NCBI GenBank assembly: GCA_021018995.1
Contig: CM037593.1
Location: 10,196,088-10,260,087 of the forward strand
Direction: 5' to 3'
Length of the DNA stretch: 64,000 nt
DNA from: Chloranthus sessilifolius
Taxonomy: Eukaryota > Streptophyta > Magnoliopsida > Chloranthales > Chloranthaceae
Shown here piece after piece: positions 10,390 through 21,470 of this stretch. The stretch's first letter is position 1. Each line of letters starts with the position of its first letter. The notes beneath the pieces were generated by a model. It made no database searches and was not told the DNA's origin. It was given only the letters and a program-made list of their open reading frames with translations. The position numbers were made by a program, and so were the translations under genes.

Positions 10390-12240
10390 GATGTTTCGAA
10401 GCACTGTCAGGTCTCAAATTAACTGTGCAAAAATCCACAGTTATAGGGATCAAAACCAAAGAACGTCTAATTCAAAGGATAATGGAAAACTCCCCTTTTC
10501 ATACCTGGGGATGCCCTATGCATCGTCAAACCCCTAGAAAACATTGTGGAACCCGGGGATAGATATGAAAGGAAGTTAGAAGCTTGGAAAGGAAACCTCC
10601 TATCCTTTGCCAATAGAGTCACACTAGTCCACACTCTCTGCTCTGCCCCCTATACAATATATCAATGTTCAGCTGCTCCGTTTGGGTTAGGAAGCACATT
10701 GAAAAGATCCAGAGCAACGTCCTAGGGAATGGGCACCTCAGAGGAATTTGGCATGTCACACCAAGGAAATGAGAGGACTATGTATTAAAAACCTCAAAGA
10801 AGTCAACAAATCCCTACACTATGCAAGAAGCTATAGCGAGCGGGACAGATAACAGATTCTTCAAGGATTGGGGTAGAGACATCGAAAAAAAATATATGGC
10901 AGTACAATTAAATTTGGGGTAGAGACATCTAAAAAAAACTGGCTATCACATGAGGTTTCACATGGGGTAGAGACATCGAAAAAAAAAATATGGCAGTACA
11001 ATTAAATTTGGGGTAGAGACATCTTAAATAAACCGGTTATCACCATAACATGAGGTTTCACATGGGAAATGGCTGTACAATTAAATTCTGGACTGATACT
11101 TCAATAGACCATAGGAGACAGAACAACAAAAAAACCTGAGAAATATATGAAGGAATTTACAGGATATTAACAACAATGACCAATTAATCAGGGACATGTC
11201 TGAATCTAGAGGAAAAATGGAAACTGTTTGGAACATACAGCTGAGGGGACACTTGAAAGAGGAAAAAATTACAGATCTCATTCAGTTACTAGAACAGCTA
11301 AACGGTGCAAAACTGCAAATATCTCTGCTATCACAGTAGATCAACTCCTATGGACCATCTCAGAAACGGGTAAGTACTCTGCCCAAACACACTATAAATA
11401 CCTCACAAGAGAACACTCACCAACCTCACTTGGACTAGCTTATGGAGCAGCACCATAACCGCCAGATTTTTATCCTTTTCCTGATTCGCAACTTTAGACA
11501 CAGCCCTCACCATTAACCACCTGCAGAATAGAGGGATTCAGATTTTTCATAGGTGCTCAATGTGGAAGACTCTGAAGACATCAGCTCCCTCTTCATTGAT
11601 TGATTATAAAGATAGTGCCATTTGGTATCTAAGTCCTTCCAACTCTGCAGGATTTTAATTTCAACAGAAGGAGATCTGATTGGAGGTTGGGGCAGCAACC
11701 ACTTCAGCAAGAGAGGTCGTATATCATGGTCTATTACCCACCATGCAGTGATAGAATTCTTACTGAAAGAAAGAAATAACAGGAATTTTAAAGGCAAGAT
11801 GACCAATCCAGACAAGTTATTTTGTAAAATTAAAAGTAAAATAATATTCTGCAGCTCTCCACAGTTTTCCGCCTGATGATCTACATAGAAACTGGCTAGA
11901 AGTTGCTCACAGAGGTCCTCTGAAAGAAAAACCGGTCATTAAGTGGAAACCACCCCTTCCCGATCACTACAAACTCAATTTTGATGGCTTCTCTGTCGGT
12001 GATCTAGACCAGCAGGCAGCAGGGCATAAAAGACTCTTTTGCCTCCATCATTGAATCATTTTGTGACCCCTTGAATCTGCTTCAACAATGAATCAAAATG
12101 AGAGCTGCATCAATCCGTGATCAAAACCTTGACAATCAAATAATAGAAGGGGTCTCCGAAACTGTCATTTGGCTGGCTCTCAAACAAATCGGGTGTTCCT
12201 TAGAGACTCCTCAGGATCAAAAAAGTATTTGATTTGATTC
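10390..12240 (+). pseudogene. LINE (L1-type) ORF2 3' part: RT end, zf-RVT, RNase H
   Basis: Fragments in shifting plus-strand frames follow the order of a plant L1 ORF2. The RT/thumb region is SGLKLTVQKSTVIG-like text near 10.4 kb, with CSVWVRKHIEKIQSNVLG near 10.68 kb. The zf-RVT region reads TVDQLLWTISETGKYSAQ near 11.33-11.4 kb and LQNRGIQIFHRCSMWKTL near 11.5 kb. The RNase H start reads KWKPPLPDHYKLNFDGFS near 11.95 kb, and NQIIEGVSETVIWLALKQ lies near 12.14-12.19 kb. Stops and frameshifts are frequent, so it is dead. The 5' part (endonuclease, catalytic RT) is absent. A 94-bp internal duplication lies at 10870-11066. Confidence 0.7.
10870..11066. repeat. Tandem duplication inside the LINE fragment
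   Basis: GGGGTAGAGACATCGAAAAA starts at 10870 and again at 10964. Each unit also contains an internal second GGGGTAGAGACATCT and ends TGAGGTTTCACATGGG. Confidence 0.85.
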
Positions 12241-12675
12241 TACAGTCCATGAGAAGGATTTTTTCAAGTCCCTCGATCCTTCTTTGTATTTTTTGGAGCT
12301 TCAAATGTTTTGAAGAGTAGTTATGAGGTTCTTCTTTTTGCATAGAATGTTTCAAGTTTGAAACATGCAATGTAAGGGATCACAATAGCTTTTTTTATTT
12401 TTGGGGGACTTTAGAACTTGATTTTTTATCAGTAGGTTTTAATATTTTAATTAGAAATAGAAGATATCATTAGCGCATAATAAACTCCCTGGAAATTTGT
12501 GCAAATCACACAACCCTAAGAAAACAGCCAATCTGATTTTACACTCAGTTAAAAAAGAGGGAACTGTCCAAGTTTCTTGATACTTTTTCACTTTTTTTTT
12601 AATATTTATTGAATGTTGGAAATTTCAAGATCAACGATAAAGTTTTCTTGAAAATCAATCTAAAGGCTCATCAAT

Positions 12676-12969
12676 CATGGATCAAAATCTCGGATTTTCG
12701 ATACGTATCGTCCAGCCCCAAAACCAATACATATTGGTTCCAGACGATACTTTTCGGTTTTTTCCCCATAAAAAAAAACATCAAAACCGATAATTTGAAA
12801 TTATCGGACGATTCGTCCGATACGAACAATACATTGAACGATACGGACGATACGAACGATACATTGAACGATAATTTGACTGTTTTTTAAGGGGGGCGAT
12901 AAAAAGCCAATGTATCGTATCGTTCAAGTCCAAAACCGATACATATATCAGACGATATTTTGATCCATG
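12676..12969. mobile_element. hAT-type MITE with perfect 8-bp target duplication
   Basis: The 294-bp element begins CATGGATCAAAATCTCGG and ends GACGATATTTTGATCCATG, terminal inverted repeats of about 18 bp. It is flanked on both sides by TCATCAAT (12668-12675 and 12970-12977), an exact 8-bp duplication as made by hAT transposases. The interior is rich in (C)GATAC(G) and CGATAATTT motifs. Related sequence (GATCAAAATCTCGGTTTCGG) lies near 60490. Confidence 0.8.
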
Positions 12970-12977
12970 TCATCAAT

Positions 12978-14279
12978 ACTGGCGGAAAAAACATAAAGAA
13001 AAAAAAGAATGAGGATTTTACTTAATCACATATTGGCAGTTCAAGGCACAAAAAACGTAAAGGCTTCTCAAGGGTCAAGATTGGCAAAAGAAAAAATCAT
13101 TTTCTTATAACAATATTATCCTCTAGATGGCATTTTATTAACGAGGGGAAAGAAGCAATAATTCATGATGGATCAATAAAACTAATGCATGTAATTTTTT
13201 CTCAATTAGAAATATTTTATTTGATAAAAGACACTCAAATTAGATTTTTTGCCCCACTGAAATACAAAAGAATATCAATGTCATAACTAGCATAAGTAAA
13301 TAATATATGAATCCAAAATATTCATTTTACCTTTTTTTTCTTGCTGAAGTACAGAAGTTGACTGATAAAATGGCTAGGACGAAATCATTATACAATTTGA
13401 GTTAATGTCAAATTAGAACAAACTGATAACAAAAATCAGAATCGACACAATCACACTAAAATGTAAAGGAATCCAGCCATTCAGATGAAGGCAAAAACAA
13501 AGGCAAACATCCGAATTGATATAAAGTATTCTCCTACAGAGCCTACATCATTTTGGAGTGCTTCTTTTGATATTAAACTCTCTGCCCCCTTTAATCACCT
13601 TCATATCCAATGGTTATTTTAATAGAAGTTGGAACCTCAAAGAAATCACTATAAAATCCCCAAGGCACTTTAACTTCCGGTTCTAATCTTGACAAGTCAT
13701 GCCCCCAACATAAAACCACAATTAGGCCTTTCGATGTTTTACGGATCACATTGCCCCAATTTCCAGAGGTTAGCCCCACTCAACATGATCCCGCACCAAG
13801 GATTAAAATCTCGGAATCAGTCTGTGCTAATACGGAAACATGTCGTCTTGGGAATCAAGTATCGTCTGAGCATTGGTAACACAATATACTACGAAGTATA
13901 TGTACTGGGCGTATCCAAGATGATACATTTGTCTCGGGTGGCTCCAATACCGAGATCAATTGTCCGATACTTCTCAGCATCACCGGAGAATTTGACCTAT
14001 GTCACTCACCAAACAACTAACCCATTCCAAGTGACCACCAAACGAGTAAACAAACAATTCCCATTTGGATGTAACACATCGAGCAGCTTCGAAAGTATGA
14101 ACGATCATCACGCTCCACACAACAAAAACTACACTAAATACAATACTACTAAAATCAGGCGGGAAAATAGCAGATTTAAAAAATCATTAAAAACAATGAA
14201 GTTTGTGTTTAGTCCAAGATTCCCTTGAAATCAAACAAATGATAGATTGACTTAACTGCAAATACTTCACAATTTATGA
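12978..14279. other. No gene recognised
   Basis: AT-rich. A minus-strand open frame of 62 codons (13779-13591) ends in text reading VPWGFYSDFFEVPTSIKIT, and a 179-codon plus frame at 13689-14228 overlaps it. I recognise neither. The stretch near 13805-13990 (ATTAAAATCTCGGAATC and GTATCG motifs) resembles the interior of the 12676 MITE family. Confidence 0.35.
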
Positions 14280-14289
14280 ACAATAGATA

Positions 14290-16200
14290 CCTGTTTGTTA
14301 GACTGTACATCCAGTAGTAGTAAATGAAAATAATAAATAAATAAAACTTAGCAAGTTTGTTTTTTTTTTCTTTGTTCATGTAAAGTAAATTTTGGGTTTT
14401 TCCTAAAAGCTGTAAAATTTATTTTTCTCCCCACAATTTCCCAATAAGAGCATTAATAAGAAAGAATAGGAGATTTACCATACAAACAAATCTTTCCAGT
14501 CCACTTAGGAGGGTTGGATCAAATGTTATATAAGAATGAGAATATCATGAGTTAGGACTTAGGACAACTATTCATATGCTATTTAAATATGTTTGATGGT
14601 TTTGATCAACCATTCGGCCTCCAAATTGCATAGCTCTAATTAATCGTCTTTTAGCATCCGTTTCTTACCCTCTAATCGACTATCGGAGTTAACTCAATCA
14701 CCGTAAAAATGGTGTTTCCTAATTACACGTCTAACTCACTACATCAACATATAATATTCATAAGTCATGTTGAAGGTCCACACTTGCTAGATTACAAAAA
14801 GTTCAACCAAAATGTGTGATACAAATACAAAAACAAACAGGAACACAAAATATTCTATCCAAAACAAAAAGGAGATTGTTTTTTTTCAATGATGGGGTAG
14901 CCAGGCCTCTTAGAGCACTCTACTAAGTAGCTGGGCACGTGCAACACCTGCAAATCACACGTACCGGGTAAGTAGGGATAAATCCCTGGGAGTGGCTAAC
15001 ATGGGGTGGGATTCGAAATCAGGGCGCGTGCAACACCCGCACATCACTTGAGGCCCAAAGCCCGTCCTGGCCCATTGAGAACCCTAGTAAAAAATCTATG
15101 ATTCGATTCCAAAGTGAAATTGCTTAAGTTAGCGCCTCTTTGCCATTCGACGAGGTGATTAACGGTGAAAATGGTTCCATGATTAGGAAGCTCTGCAACT
15201 CGATTGGAGAAGATGGCTTCGAGCTTCATGTTAAGCCCTCGTGACCCAATCACATCCTCGAGCCTCAAACGATCATGTTAATGCTTGTCGATGTGATTGA
15301 ACAGAGAGAGCATAGATTGGTTTATTTAAAGCCTTAGCCTGGTTTGTCTCCTTCACCTCCACCTGTAGACTTACTTTGATCGGTTATTTGTCGAGGATTT
15401 CATTGTTCATAAATGTTATAAGCCAATCGATGAGTGTTGTTGTGAGTGGCAATAATTATTGGTCATAGATTTGATGCTTTCTCAGTAACTAGTGTATATT
15501 TTCATGAATGATTTGGTATTTGTGGGCCTACCCATTCCGCATTTTTGTTAAAATTTTCAGAATTTGCCTAGGATGGACCTTCACTTTTTATATAATCTAG
15601 CATGATTTATGAATATTATATGTTGATGGCAGAGAGTGGGACACCTAACCCATTAGGAACTACCATTTTATGTAGAGTGTGTTCAGGTAAACATTTTAGT
15701 TAAAACTGAAAAGTGCATCATATTCAATTAGATGGTGAAAATGGATGATAAAGAGTAAAAACGGATGGTAGAGGATGGTTAATTAGAGCTATGTGATTTG
15801 GAGGCCAAATAGTCGATCAAAACACATCAAGATTTGTTTGTAATATAATTTTTCTCTCTTATATTTTATTAGCTTTTATTGCCAGACAGTACAAAAAAAA
15901 ATAACAAACAAACAAACAAATTTTCCAGCTGTTGGGTAAAACTCGAAATTTACTTTACAAAAAAGTAAAAATAAAAAACAAAACCTAACTTGATAAGTTA
16001 TGTAAGTTTTTTATTTTTTCTTCATTTATGGTTTAACAATCGGGCCTAAGACAAAATTTTCAATAAATAAAATTTCAATGTTTTTTTTGCTGAAAATTAT
16101 ATCCATAAAAAGTTGGTGTTTCCAGCGATTTTGGGGTTTCTCATAGAAACATGATTTTACCGTAAAATTAGGATTTTCCGGTTTATCCAGCAGGTCTTAA
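14290..16200. mobile_element. Long-TIR (MULE-like) non-autonomous element
   Basis: The block near 14300-14800 recurs inverted near 15580-16010. Shared landmarks are GGCCTCCAAATTGCATAGCT against its near complement at 15790-15806, CATCAACATATAATATTCAT against ATGAATATTATATGTTGATG, and TTTTACAGC/GTAAAGTAAATTT blocks. The repeats are several hundred bases long and clearly diverged. Long TIRs with a non-repetitive middle are typical of MULE-type elements. The middle (14.9-15.35 kb) has higher GC and a 74-codon minus open frame (15268-15044) of unknown identity, possibly a captured gene piece. Exact ends and target duplication were not found. Confidence 0.45.
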
Positions 16201-16703
16201 ATAAGAGATGAGTAGTTACGTAGTAACAAAATCGAACTAAACATCTAAAGCTGAAACCCTAGATGCCAGACACAATCAACCAAAGAAAAAAATTCGCTTT
16301 TCGGAGCATCTCAGCTATTAATGGTTGTTTACCCTAGATTTCCTCTTAAACCTTAAGTACGTTCACCTTAAACCCTAAAACTCTCAAGGACCAATAAGAC
16401 ATATGTACATTAAGAGAGAGAGAGAGTACATGATACTAGGATTTGTAAGTCGACTGGGAAAGAGCCTAGCAAGCTGTGGGCGAGCTCACTCTTGTAAAAT
16501 GTGAAGCTATATCATTATATAGTCCAGGGATATATTCTCAATATTACCCCTGTAACTGGTAGGGTACACCCGATTTCCGACCTGCTAGACCCCGGTTTCT
16601 TACTGAGTCAGGTACATAAACAAGTCGGGCATAAGCATCCGTAGGGTCATCTAAAATGTTAGGTCGGGTCAGATTAAAACCGAGTCGCGATTGAATCTAG
16701 CCA

Positions 16704-16709
<6 letters not shown>

Positions 16710-16768
<59 letters not shown>
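16710..16768. repeat. (TA)n microsatellite
   Basis: About 59 bases of uninterrupted TA repeat in the left palindrome arm. The matching position in the right arm lacks it. Confidence 0.98.
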
Positions 16769-16770
<2 letters not shown>

Positions 16771-16937
16771 GCCCGTCTGGTTGGGTGCACCATCGGGTCA
16801 GCTCGGGCAAATGCCAAAACTTCTCCTTGGACAACTAAAATTTTGGCTCATCCGACCCACCCCAACCCATTGACAGCCATAATCGTATATTTTGTACCTT
16901 TGTCTTTCCTTTAGCTCCAAATCTTGCAAGTTACTTA

Positions 16938-17301
16938 GGCTGCGTATAGTATAGCTCTTTGCTAGCCCCTGTCACAACAGAGTTCATCTACTTTAGTTGA
17001 TTCTCATCCTCTTTTCTAACTCCCTGTAAATGAGGATTTCCCTGCTCTAGCATCAACCTCCCTATTCTTTACTAACTCCCTACCATAGCAAATAAACTTT
17101 GCTCTGATAAGGAATGAGTAGAGAGGAGGGTAGAATGTTGAACAAGTAAATTTTGTATAAAATCTTGCTATGCAAGGAGTTATCAAGGAGAAGGGGTACC
17201 TGCTAAAGCAAGTAGTAGGATGTTAGCAAAGAGGATGGGAACCTAAAGCTGGTGAACTTTGCTATGACAGAAGCTAGCAGAGAGCTATGTCATACGCAGC
17301 C
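16938..17301. mobile_element. Foldback Tourist/Harbinger-like MITE, TSD TTA
   Basis: The 364-bp element has terminal repeats GGCTGCGTATAGTATAGCTC / complement of GAGCTATGTCATACGCAGCC and is flanked by TTA at 16935-16937 and 17302-17304. Almost the whole element folds back on itself (for example GTTCATCTACTTTAGTTGAT against the complement of the 17.25-kb side). The 3-bp TTA duplication suits PIF/Harbinger-type MITEs. The right palindrome arm carries a copy that lost its inner end. Confidence 0.8.
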
Positions 17302-18938
17302 TTAAGGATGACAAATGTCGGATTCAGGACAGGTTTAGGGTCGGAAACCCTATACCCTAAACCCAAACAACGGGAATCTCGGTAATTTATTTGCCGCATA
17401 TGAGTTTTCCCTTATTTCCCCTTGTTTCCCTTGAAACCAAACAGGCCCTAATAGGTTGGGTTAGGTTTATTAAGTATTAGGGTTAACAAACTAACCCTAA
17501 ACCTGTCCTGAATCCGACATAGCAAAGTTCACCTGCTTTAGGTTCCCATCCTCTCTGCTAACATCCTACTACCTGCTTTAGCAGATACCCCTTCTCCTTG
17601 ATAACTCCTTGCATAGCAAGATTTTATACAAAATTTACTTGTTCAACATTCTACCCTCCTCTCTACTCATTCCTTATGAGAGCAAAGTTTATTTGCTATG
17701 GTAGGGAGTTAGTAAAGAATAGGGAGGTTGATGCTAGAGCAGGGAAATCCTCATTTACAAGGAGTTAGAAAAGAGGATGGGAATCAACTAAAGTAGATGA
17801 ACTCTGCTGTGACAGGGGCTAACAAAGAGCTATACTATATGCAGCCTAAGTAATTTGCAAGATTTGGAGCTAAAGGAAAGACAAAGGTGCAAAATATACG
17901 ATTATGGCTGCCAATGGGTTGGGGCGGGTCGGATGAGCCAAAATTTTAGTTGTCCAAGTAGAAGTTTTGGCATTTGCCCGAGCTGACCCGATGGTGCACC
18001 CAACCAGACAGGCCCCATGGGTCAAGGGTTATTTCCAATCCAACCCAACCTGACTAAAAGTCCCCAATTATCCTTGACCCGACCCGACCTAACATTTTAG
18101 ATGACCCTACGGATGCTTATGCCCGACTCGTTTATGTACCTGACTCGGTAAGAAACCGGGGTCTAACGGGTCGAAAATCGAGTGTACCCTACCAGTTACA
18201 GGGGTAATATTGAGAATATATCCCTTGACCATATAATGATCTAGCTTCGCATTTTACAAGAGTGAGCTCGCCCACAGCTTGCTAGACTCTTTCCCAGTCG
18301 ACTTACAAATCCTAGTACCAAGTACTCTCTCTCTCTCTCTCTTAATGTACATATGTCTTATTGGTTCTCGAGAGTTTTAGGGTTCAAGGTGAACGTACTT
18401 AGAGTTTAAGAGGAAATCTAGGGTAAACAGCCATTAATAGCTGAGATGCTCCGAAAAGCGAATTTTTTTCTTTAGTTGATTGTGTCTAACATCTAGGGTT
18501 TCAGCTTTAGATGTTTAGTTCGATTTTGTTACTACGCAACTACTCATCTCTTACTTAAGACCTGTTGGATAAACCGGAAAACCCTAATTTTACGGTAAAA
18601 TCAGGTTTCTATGAGAAACCCCAACATCGTTGGAAACACCAACTTTTTATGGATATAATTTTCAGCACAAAAAACATTGAAAATTTATTTATTGGAAATT
18701 TTGTCTTAAACGCGATTGTTAAACCATAAATGAAGAAAAAATAAAAAATTTACATAACTTACCAAGTTAGGTTTTATTTTTTATTTTTTATTTTTACTTT
18801 TTTGTAAAGTAGATTTCGAGTTTTACCCAACAACCGGAAAATTTGCTTGTTTGTTATTTTTTTTTGTACCGTCTGGCAATAAAAGCTAGTAAAATATAAG
18901 AGAGAAAAATTATATTACAAACAAATCTTGATGTGTTT

Positions 18939-19599
18939 AGGGTTTAGGGTTTGCCAAAGGATGGCAAACCCTTTGGATGACATCCAAAGGGTCGAAAATT
19001 ATCTTCACATTTTTCGTCAAAATCCGAAAAGAAATGCTAAGGGGATCCCTCAGTTTTCTATCTTCCGAACCTTCGGACTTCTCATCCATACAACACTTCT
19101 CATAATACCACACAATTTTTTCACGGACGAAAATCATTGACTGATTTGAATAAAACGATGGAGATTTTTTTTTTAAATCTTTCTCATGATGCCCCTATCA
19201 AACAATCTGATGTTGATTCTATATGGCACACATCCCCAAAAATCAGAGGCATAACCACGTTATGACTTGGGTGGTCAATTGACCACCCAAACTTTCTAAA
19301 AAATTGTTACTAAGCTTTAGGGGTCCTAATTTATATTAGTGGATTCTCATCCATTCAAAATTATCTTGACCACCCAAAATTATTAAAAATCTTCAAACAA
19401 TTTTTTTTATGGTATTTGTTTTCATAACAAATATTTCTTTTGTTTAACTAAATCCCACAATTTTGGCCTATTTTTAAGCTCCCCCTCCATCTATTTAAGT
19501 ATTGTGCATACTTATTTTTGGAGAGATTTCTCTCACAAAGAACTCTACTATGTTGTAGAGCTATACACTCACATATATGGTGTATATGCTCTAGTATAA
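18939..19599. other. No gene recognised; MITE-like debris
   Basis: A short TTTAGGGTTTAGGG piece at the palindrome edge is followed by sequence (GGATGACATCCAAAGGGTCG, AAAATTATCTTC) related to 58640-58690. The remainder is AT-rich without a credible gene. Confidence 0.45.
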
Positions 19600-19710
19600 T
19601 TAATTTTAAAAAAAATTAAACAATTTATTACATGTAACAAGATTTGAACCTAAAACCTAACCTTCACAAGACACCAAGCCTACCACTAGAACAATTCACT
19701 AAGATATGTG
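19600..19710 (-). mobile_element. tRNA-like SINE remnant
   Basis: The minus strand reads GTTCTAGTGGTAGGCTTGGT (A-box-like), then about 25 bases later TTAGGTTCAAATCTTGTT (B box), then an AT-rich tail. Spacing and motifs fit a tRNA-derived SINE. Confidence 0.45.
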
Positions 19711-19751
19711 AAAAAAAAAAATTAATACATATATAATTTTTTGATCATTTG

Positions 19752-19984
19752 GCTATTTTTTTTGTTAGGATATGTTATTTTCCTACAATTTCCTATATAT
19801 GTATCCAAACACAGGATTTGGTTAATCCTGCGTTTTCCCAACTAGCAATGTGGTTATCCAAACAACGAAAAACAAAGGGAAACAAAGGAATACCATGGTT
19901 TCCTACAACTTAGGTATGTATGGGAACATATAGGAATATTATTTTACTTTCCCACGTTTCCCGTGTTTTTATCCAAACAGGCCC
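19752..19984. repeat. Dispersed 230-bp repeat ending CCAAACAGGCCC
   Basis: Runs from GCTATTTTTTTTGTTAGGAT to TTATCCAAACAGGCCC. Two further copies lie at about 58341-58569 and 59320-59556. The terminal GGGCCTGTTTGG (complement) is the kind of end common in plant MITEs. A separate GGGCCTGTTTGG start occurs at 20468. Confidence 0.65.
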
Positions 19985-20839
19985 TTAACCTCCAAACATT
20001 GATATAAACTCAAACTAAATTGTTAAAGAAACCTTGGCTGCTTAGGCTTGACATGTTATTTGGACCAAGAATTAGTACTACAGGGTTTCACCCAACCTAA
20101 ACTCAACCTGCTACTAATGATAAACCAACATTTGTGCAAGTAGAGAAGGGTGGAGAGCACCATCACCTTATCCCACCGATTTGGGGTCGCTCTTATGAGT
20201 CCTATCTCTCAACTTGTTTCTAATCAGTATCCAACCTAAACTCAACCTGCTAATAATTAACCTCAAAATCTACCTGCTACTAATAATGATAAACTAAAAA
20301 ATGTGCAAGTGGAAAAGGATAAATCGAGAAGATACTCATTTTCCTCAGTCCGAGATGAATCTCATTTATGTGGTATTATGGCCAATGAAAGATGTGTCAT
20401 ACTCATATGTACAAAATCAATGACTCATTCACTCTCAAATTTGAAGTTTAATCATGACTTTTCTTAGGGCCTGTTTGGCAATTTTCCGGAAAACATAGGA
20501 AATTGAATTTGATTTTCCTATGGATTCTTATGGGGCTGGAATTCATAGGAAATTTAATTTTTCGGTGTTTTTTGGTGTTTGGATACTCTTTTTTCAGCTT
20601 GAAAATGTTACTCAAAATCCATTTCCTGTGTTTGGATAATAAGAAAACAAAAGAAAATTTTTTGTATATTATATATGAGTTAATTGCATCAACAAGCCTT
20701 TCATAAAAATATATTTTGTTACACGGCTCATATCATATAAAAAAATGCTATGATCAAGTGATTTGAATCATCTTATGAAGATGAATTTGAACTAATTCTC
20801 ATCTTTTCACTTGGGACTATTATACTTTGTTACACGGTT
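19985..20839. other. No gene recognised
   Basis: Contains a second MITE-like start, GGGCCTGTTTGGCAATTTTC, at 20468, whose other end was not found, and a CACCTTATCCCACCGATTTG motif related to the 4.2-4.4 kb repeat. Confidence 0.45.
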
Positions 20840-21080
20840 CAAACTGCCGAGAAAGTAGCCGTCGCAAATTGAATTGCCGACAGTTTTGCCAGCGGTTTTT
20901 ACCCGCCGGTGATTCTTAACATACCCCGGCGGTTTTAACCGTCGGAAATATGCTCTAATCTTTTTGTTTAATTTTACTTATCGATATTTTAAAACCGCCC
21001 GCAAATTGGTATACCTTTGCCGATAGTTAAGAACTGCGGGCAAAGTATCACTTCGCCGACAGTTCATAATCACCGGCAAT
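20840..21080. mobile_element. CACTA-like subterminal repeat fragment
   Basis: Clustered short motifs in both orientations: GCCGACAGTT, ACCCGCCGGTGA, CCCCGGCGGTTTTAACCGTC, AAAACCGCCCGCAAA, TTCGCCGACAGTTC. Such GCCGACGGTT/AACCGTCGGC arrays are typical of the subterminal regions of plant CACTA transposons. No CACTA terminus was seen, so this is a fragment. Confidence 0.45.
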
Positions 21081-21160
21081 AATATATTTTCTTTTTTAAA
21101 TAAAAAATATTCGCCATATAAACCTGTAGGTTTTTTTTTCGGAGCTACAAGTTGCACACG

Positions 21161-21470
21161 AGATTTGTACTTGTGGCACATGAGTTAAAAGGAAGGACCT
21201 AATAATTTTGAGACCCATGCCACATGGAACACCATCTAAGTCATTTAATTTGAATGACATGATATAAAGATCTTTGACGCCAAAGATTGATACAAAATAC
21301 GAGTTTTGTGTTGAATTAGATAATAGAGATCGCATTTCGTGCCAATTTTTGGCATTAAAGATTTTTACATCATGGCCATCAAATCATACGGCTTAGATGG
21401 TGTTCCATGTGGCACGGGTCTCAAAATTATCAGGCCCTTCCCTTTAACTCATGTGCCACAGTACAAATCT
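21161..21470. mobile_element. 310-bp foldback MITE
   Basis: AGATTTGTACTTGTGGCACA at the left end matches the complement of TGTGCCACAGTACAAATCT at the right end. Pairing continues inward for about 125 bp (ATGCCACATGGAACACCATC against GATGGTGTTCCATGTGGCAC). No clear target duplication. Confidence 0.7.

Larger units (their letters stand above)
15820..18938. repeat. 3.1-kb near-perfect palindrome (inverted duplication)
   Basis: Left arm 15820-17341 is the reverse complement of right arm 17494-18938, with a 152-bp spacer. Landmarks: AAACACATCAAGATTTGTTT (15820) pairs with its complement ending 18938; the GAGAGAGAG tract near 16412 pairs with CTCTCTCTC near 18326; GTCGGATTCAGGACAGGTTT (17318) pairs with 17496-17515. 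Differences are scattered single bases, plus a missing (TA)n tract in the right arm and a 51-bp segment (17264-17314) present only on the left. The outer part overlaps a TIR of the 14.3-16.2 kb element, so that TIR exists in three copies. Confidence 0.92.

Noticed and set aside
13689..14228. 179-codon plus-strand open frame
   Set aside because: No recognisable motif, overlaps MITE-like CTCGG/GTATCG text and an opposing open frame; likely chance.
16691..16873. Open frame through the (TA)n tract
   Set aside because: Encodes only Tyr-Ile repeats from the microsatellite.
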